Shown in pieces: positions 5,803 to 8,905 of a stretch of DNA of 8,905 bases. A program made the position numbers and the translations under genes. The stretch spans positions 1-8,905 of the forward strand of contig CASEZU010000054.1 of the NCBI GenBank assembly GCA_949292445.1, written 5' to 3'. Within the stretch, counting starts at the first letter, position 1, and each line of letters opens with the position of its first letter. The notes below the pieces were generated by a model that was given only the letters and a program-made list of their open reading frames with translations, did not search any database and was not told where the DNA came from. Origin of the DNA: an uncultured Spirochaetales bacterium (lineage in GTDB: Bacteria > Spirochaetota > Spirochaetia > Sphaerochaetales > Sphaerochaetaceae).

Positions 5803-5833
5803 AACGCCCCTTCTGCATTGCATCCGGGGCGTT
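5803..5833. terminator. Hairpin terminator between convergent units
   Basis: AACGCCCC and GGGGCGTT form a perfect 8-bp stem around a 15-base loop. On the plus strand it is followed by a T-rich stretch (CTGTTTTCTTTATTT), so it would end transcripts from the DUF2442 side. It sits just past the stop of the acyl-CoA synthetase on the other strand, where the tail TTTGCTATTC is weaker. A shared, bidirectional terminator is likely. Confidence 0.65.
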
Positions 5834-5842
5834 CTGTTTTCT

Positions 5843-7483
5843 TTATTTCTCCGCAGCCTTTCTCTGCTCAGCTTTCTTTATCTTGCCGCTTATTGTCTTT
5901 GGCATCGCATCGGTGAATTCGACGAGGCGTATCCATTTATACTCGGCAAGGCGGGCGTTGCAGTAGTCCTTGATCTCCTTGTCCAGCTGGTGGGATGGCT
6001 CATAGCCTTCGGAGAGCACGACGATCGCTTTTATCGCTTGGCCTCTGAACGGGTCCGGCACTCCGATGACGCTGCATTCCAGGACGGCGGGGTGGGTGAT
6101 GAGGATGTCCTCAATCTCTCCGGGCCCGATGCGGAAGCCGCCGCTCTTGATGATGTCGTCGAAACGGCCGTTGAACCAGAGCGCACCATTCTCGTCCATC
6201 CATGCGGAATCTCCTGTATGGTATACTCCGCCGCGCCATACCTCCTTGTAGAGCTCATCATTGCCGAGGTAGGAGGAGAACACTCCTATGGGCTTCTTCC
6301 CGTCTCTGGGAACGACGACGATCTCTCCGATCTCTCCCTGCGGAGGAGTGCTGCCATCCTTTGCCATGAGGCGCACGTCATACTGCGGAGAGGAGACTCC
6401 GAGCGATCCGTCAACAGCCTTCATCCCCTTGAAATTCGCCGCAAGCAGCGCCGTCTCTGTCTGTCCGTAGCCTTCATGTAGCTCAAGTCCTGTCTTCTCC
6501 TTGAAAAGGCGGAAGATCTCAGGATTTAGGTACTCTCCGGCGGTGGCTGTATGTTTCAGGGACGGCAGTTCAGGAACGCCTTTCTTCACAAGATAGCGGT
6601 AGATCGTAGGCGGAGCGCAGAATGATGTCACCTTGTATTTGTTTATCACGGTGGCGAGCTGCCTCGGGTCGAAGTTGTCGAAGTCAAAGACCATCACGGC
6701 ACTGCCGACAAGCCACTGCCCGTATATCTTTCCCCAGGAAGCCTTCGCCCATCCTGTCTCTGAGACTGTGAAGTGCAGCCCGTCATCCTCCGCTTGCTGC
6801 CAGTATGCAGCTGTGACGATATGGGCAAGAGGGTAGGAGAAATCGTGGATGACGCCTTTCGGATAGCCTGTCGTTCCTGATGTGAAATAAAGGACCATCG
6901 GATCGGTGACTTTCGTCTCGATCCTCTCCAGTGTTTCCGGAGCATCCTCCATCTCCTTCGTCAGGTTCCTGAAGCCGTCCACATCCTGCTGCACAGTCCA
7001 GAGTGAGAGCGAGTATCTTCCCTTTCTCACAGCCTCCGTCACATGCTTCGGAACATTGTTGAACGGTGTCGCGATGATGGCCTTCGCCTCGGAAGCATTG
7101 AGGCGGTAGATGAAGTCATCGGCTGTGAGCATGTGCGTCACAGGAATCATCACGGCTCCGATCTTGTGGAGCGCGACGGCGAGGAACCAGTACTCGTAGT
7201 GCCTCTTGAGAGCGACGATGACCCTGTCACCGCGTCCGATCCCTGCACCGATGAGCACATTGGCCACCTTGTTGCTCATCCTGCTTATGTCCGAGAACGT
7301 GAAGATATGCTCCTCGTTTTCGGTGTTGCACCAGACCATTGCCCTCTTAGCGGGAGACTCGGAGGCGATCCTGTCAACGACGTCGTAACCGAAATTGAAG
7401 TTGTCAGGGTAGTGGAAGTCTATATCGATCAGACGACCGTTCTCGTCGACGGTCTCATTGCAGAACTCTCTGTAAATGCTCAT
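5843..7483 (-). CDS. AMP-forming acyl-CoA synthetase (acetyl-/medium-chain type)
   Basis: This 546-residue adenylate-forming enzyme activates a carboxylic acid with ATP to an acyl-AMP and then to acyl-CoA. Visible core motifs are YFTSGTTGYPKG (199-210, ATP phosphate loop), GYGQTE (338-343), YHTGD (421-425, ribose-binding Asp), the hinge and CoA region KSGGFRIGPGEIE (446-458), and PKTISGKI (528-535) with the catalytic lysine K534. Length and the lead-in FHYPDNFNFGYDVVDRIA fit the medium-chain acyl-CoA synthetase (ACSM-like) branch. The exact acid (acetate, butyrate, aromatic or other) cannot be read from sequence. The ATG at 7483 follows AAGGA by 7 bases and lies 10 bases after the accA stop, so it is the last gene of the accD-accA operon. 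A role in supplying acyl-CoA for the neighbouring carboxylase is inferred. Confidence 0.93.
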   Translation of the reverse strand: MSIYREFCNETVDENGRLIDIDFHYPDNFNFGYDVVDRIASESPAKRAMVWCNTENEEHIFTFSDISRMSNKVANVLIGAGIGRGDRVIVALKRHYEYWFLAVALHKIGAVMIPVTHMLTADDFIYRLNASEAKAIIATPFNNVPKHVTEAVRKGRYSLSLWTVQQDVDGFRNLTKEMEDAPETLERIETKVTDPMVLYFTSGTTGYPKGVIHDFSYPLAHIVTAAYWQQAEDDGLHFTVSETGWAKASWGKIYGQWLVGSAVMVFDFDNFDPRQLATVINKYKVTSFCAPPTIYRYLVKKGVPELPSLKHTATAGEYLNPEIFRLFKEKTGLELHEGYGQTETALLAANFKGMKAVDGSLGVSSPQYDVRLMAKDGSTPPQGEIGEIVVVPRDGKKPIGVFSSYLGNDELYKEVWRGGVYHTGDSAWMDENGALWFNGRFDDIIKSGGFRIGPGEIEDILITHPAVLECSVIGVPDPFRGQAIKAIVVLSEGYEPSHQLDKEIKDYCNARLAEYKWIRLVEFTDAMPKTISGKIKKAEQRKAAEK

Positions 7484-7493
7484 TTATATTTCC

Positions 7494-8273
7494 TTATTCC
7501 GTCTCAAAGCGTCCGAATGAACGGAAACGCTGGTATCTTCTTTCCAGGAGGTCGCTGGTATTCTCCAGCACCTCTATCTCATCGGCGATCTCATCCGCAA
7601 GATTCTCGTAGAACTGCTTTGTCCCGAGGCCTTCCTCGCTTATAACACGTTCCGCGATACCGAATGAGAAGGCATCCTCTGCAGTAAGCCTGAGGCTTTC
7701 TGCCGCCTTCGGCGCCTCTGCCGCATCCTTGTAGAGTATGCTCGCGCATCCTTCGGGGGATATCACGGAGTAGATTGAGTTCTCCAGCATCCAGACCCTG
7801 TCTGATACCGCGAGGGCAAGCGCTCCTCCGCTTCCCCCTTCGCCGATGAGGATTGAGAGCTCAGGTGTCCTGAGTCCCATCATCGTCATCAGGTTCTCGG
7901 CAATGGCCTCGCCCTGGCCGCGTTCCTCCGCGCCTACACCGCAGAATGCTCCCGATGTATCCACAAAGAGGACAACCGGGCGATGAAACTTCTCCGCCTG
8001 CTTCATGAGGCGCAGCGCTTTCCTGTAGCCTTCCGGTTCCGGCGCGCCGAATGATCTTCTCATCCTTTCTATCGTATTGTGGCCTTTCTCGATGCCTATC
8101 ACCGTGACAGGTTTCCCCTTGAGATACGCAAGCCCTCCCATGATGGCTCCGTCGTCGCGGAATCTCCTGTCTCCGTGCAGCTCGATGAAATCCGTGAATA
8201 TTCCTGTAATGTAGTCCTGTGCTGTCGGCCTGGAGGTGTTCCTGGCTGTCCTGACTCTGTCGTATGCCGTCAT
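7494..8273 (-). CDS. accA: Acetyl-CoA carboxylase carboxyltransferase subunit alpha
   Basis: AccA, with AccD, moves the carboxyl group from biotin-BCCP to acetyl-CoA to give malonyl-CoA, the first step of fatty acid synthesis. At 259 residues it is the short form that starts directly at the core, as in many Bacillota and similar groups, rather than the about 320-residue form of E. coli. Features include RPTAQDYI (15-22), [13 protein letters not shown] (29-41), [20 protein letters not shown] (77-96), [14 protein letters not shown] (115-128) and the oxyanion loop [11 protein letters not shown] (144-154), then SPEGCASIL (172-180). The usual proline in the GA-[FY]-PG segment before AEERGQ is cysteine here (C111). 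The ATG at 8273 overlaps the accD stop as ATGA, and GGAGG lies 6 bases upstream, so translation is coupled. Confidence 0.96.
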   Translation of the reverse strand: MTAYDRVRTARNTSRPTAQDYITGIFTDFIELHGDRRFRDDGAIMGGLAYLKGKPVTVIGIEKGHNTIERMRRSFGAPEPEGYRKALRLMKQAEKFHRPVVLFVDTSGAFCGVGAEERGQGEAIAENLMTMMGLRTPELSILIGEGGSGGALALAVSDRVWMLENSIYSVISPEGCASILYKDAAEAPKAAESLRLTAEDAFSFGIAERVISEEGLGTKQFYENLADEIADEIEVLENTSDLLERRYQRFRSFGRFETE

Positions 8274-8905
8274 TTCCTGCCTCCGTGGAACCTGAGGAGA
8301 TCGCCGAGGAGCTTCTTCTCCTCCGTTCTCTTCACGATGATGTCAGCAAACCCGTGCTCCAGGATGAACTCGGAGGTCTGGAAATCCCTCGGCAGTGATT
8401 CCATCGTCGTCTGCTCGACAACCCTCCGGCCTGCAAATCCTACGGTGGCGCCTGGTTCTGCGGCGATTATGTCGCCCTCCATGGCAAATGATGCTGTCAC
8501 TCCTCCCGTTGTGGGATCGGTCAGCACAGTAATGTATAGCAGACCTGCTTCTGAGTGCCTCAGCACCGCGCCGCTCGTCTTCGCCATCTGCATCAGGGAC
8601 AGAAGTCCTTCCTGCATTCTGGCACCGCCAGAAACAGTCCATCCGACGACGGGGAGCCCATGCTCTGTGGCATACTCGAATATTCTTGTGATCTTCTCTC
8701 CTGTGGCTGTTCCCATGGATCCCATCATAAAGGCCGGGGACATCGCAAAGAGCGCTGTCTCCTCTCCGTTTATGGCGGCTGTTCCCGTGATCACAGATTC
8801 CTTTTCTCCGCTCTGGGCCCTTGCTTTCTCCAGCTTCTTGGCGTAGCCGGGGAAGGCTAGGGGATCGTCTGTCTCGATTTCTCCGAAGAGCTCCTTGAAA
8901 GAACC
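8270..8905 (-). CDS. accD: Acetyl-CoA carboxylase carboxyltransferase subunit beta, C-terminal part (cut by window edge)
   Basis: The frame is open from base 8905 to the TGA at 8270, giving the last 211 residues. The start and the N-terminal zinc finger typical of AccD lie outside the window. The fragment begins [20 protein letters not shown] and continues with YAKKLEKA, matching the AccD linker after the zinc finger. Family motifs follow: SGGARMQEG (fragment residues 92-100), [12 protein letters not shown] (130-141) and [18 protein letters not shown], which build the oxyanion hole and acetyl-CoA site. A GTG at 8794 could be mistaken for a start, but the homology clearly extends upstream of it. 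It overlaps accA by 4 bases (ATGA), the usual way to make equal amounts of the two subunits. The operon promoter is beyond the right edge. Confidence 0.95.
   Translation of the reverse strand, partial: GSFKELFGEIETDDPLAFPGYAKKLEKARAQSGEKESVITGTAAINGEETALFAMSPAFMMGSMGTATGEKITRIFEYATEHGLPVVGWTVSGGARMQEGLLSLMQMAKTSGAVLRHSEAGLLYITVLTDPTTGGVTASFAMEGDIIAAEPGATVGFAGRRVVEQTTMESLPRDFQTSEFILEHGFADIIVKRTEEKKLLGDLLRFHGGRK

Noticed and set aside
5990..7645. Several plus-strand frames opposite the acyl-CoA synthetase and accA
   Set aside because: They mirror strongly conserved coding sequence, have no start signals, and their composition follows the codon use of the real genes.
8270..8794. accD starting at the GTG at 8794
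   Set aside because: The frame and AccD similarity continue upstream to the window edge, so the gene is cut rather than short.
8079..8846. A 255-codon plus-strand frame opposite accA and accD
   Set aside because: It is antisense to two unmistakable subunits of acetyl-CoA carboxylase and has no ribosome binding site or domain.
1..8905. tRNA, rRNA, CRISPR array, insertion sequence or riboswitch
   Set aside because: No cloverleaf, repeat-spacer pattern, transposase or known aptamer core was seen by eye on either strand.

Overview
The window is 8.9 kb of bacterial chromosome with moderately high G+C, apart from one AT-rich stretch in the middle. It reads as an anaerobic, host- or sediment-associated bacterium. 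The glycogen phosphorylase, the DUF1275 protein and the two-gene accD/accA arrangement would suit a spirochaete of the Sphaerochaeta/Treponema group or a Clostridia-type Bacillota. That taxonomic reading is inference only, with no marker gene to fix it.

Left part (1-1015): a divergent pair. On the minus strand is the start of a MobA/MocA-type nucleotidyltransferase that runs off the left edge. On the plus strand is an unfamiliar 235-residue protein whose C-terminal third resembles the second half of a macro (ADP-ribose-binding) fold. The gap between them holds a perfect inverted repeat that gives a -10-like hexamer on each strand.

974-4163: two minus-strand genes in one probable transcript, glycogen phosphorylase (glgP) followed by a DUF1275/YoaK-type membrane protein. 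The second starts inside the end of glgP and its own end overlaps the plus-strand gene tail to tail. glgP has a recognisable promoter and a GC-rich hairpin directly before its ribosome binding site.

4200-5600: an AT-rich accessory island with two small toxin-antitoxin-like modules. On the minus strand is a phd-doc module (Phd-type antitoxin, Doc/Fic toxin) in which both genes are broken by frameshifts, although the Fic catalytic motif is still readable. On the plus strand is a DUF4160-DUF2442 pair in which the DUF4160 gene is frameshifted while DUF2442 looks intact. A run of nine G lies in the DUF4160 gene. The island looks like decaying, laterally acquired DNA inserted between housekeeping genes.

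5595-5842: a short stretch without a confident gene, ending in a hairpin terminator between convergent units.

5843-8905: a tight minus-strand operon, accD (partial at the right edge) - accA - AMP-forming acyl-CoA synthetase. AccD and AccA form the carboxyltransferase of acetyl-CoA carboxylase, which makes malonyl-CoA for fatty acid synthesis. The ligase may feed acyl- or acetyl-CoA into this route. I see no tRNA, rRNA, CRISPR array or complete insertion sequence. No clear undescribed system is evident. The most unusual items are the macro-like protein with its symmetric divergent promoter, and the decayed double toxin-antitoxin island.
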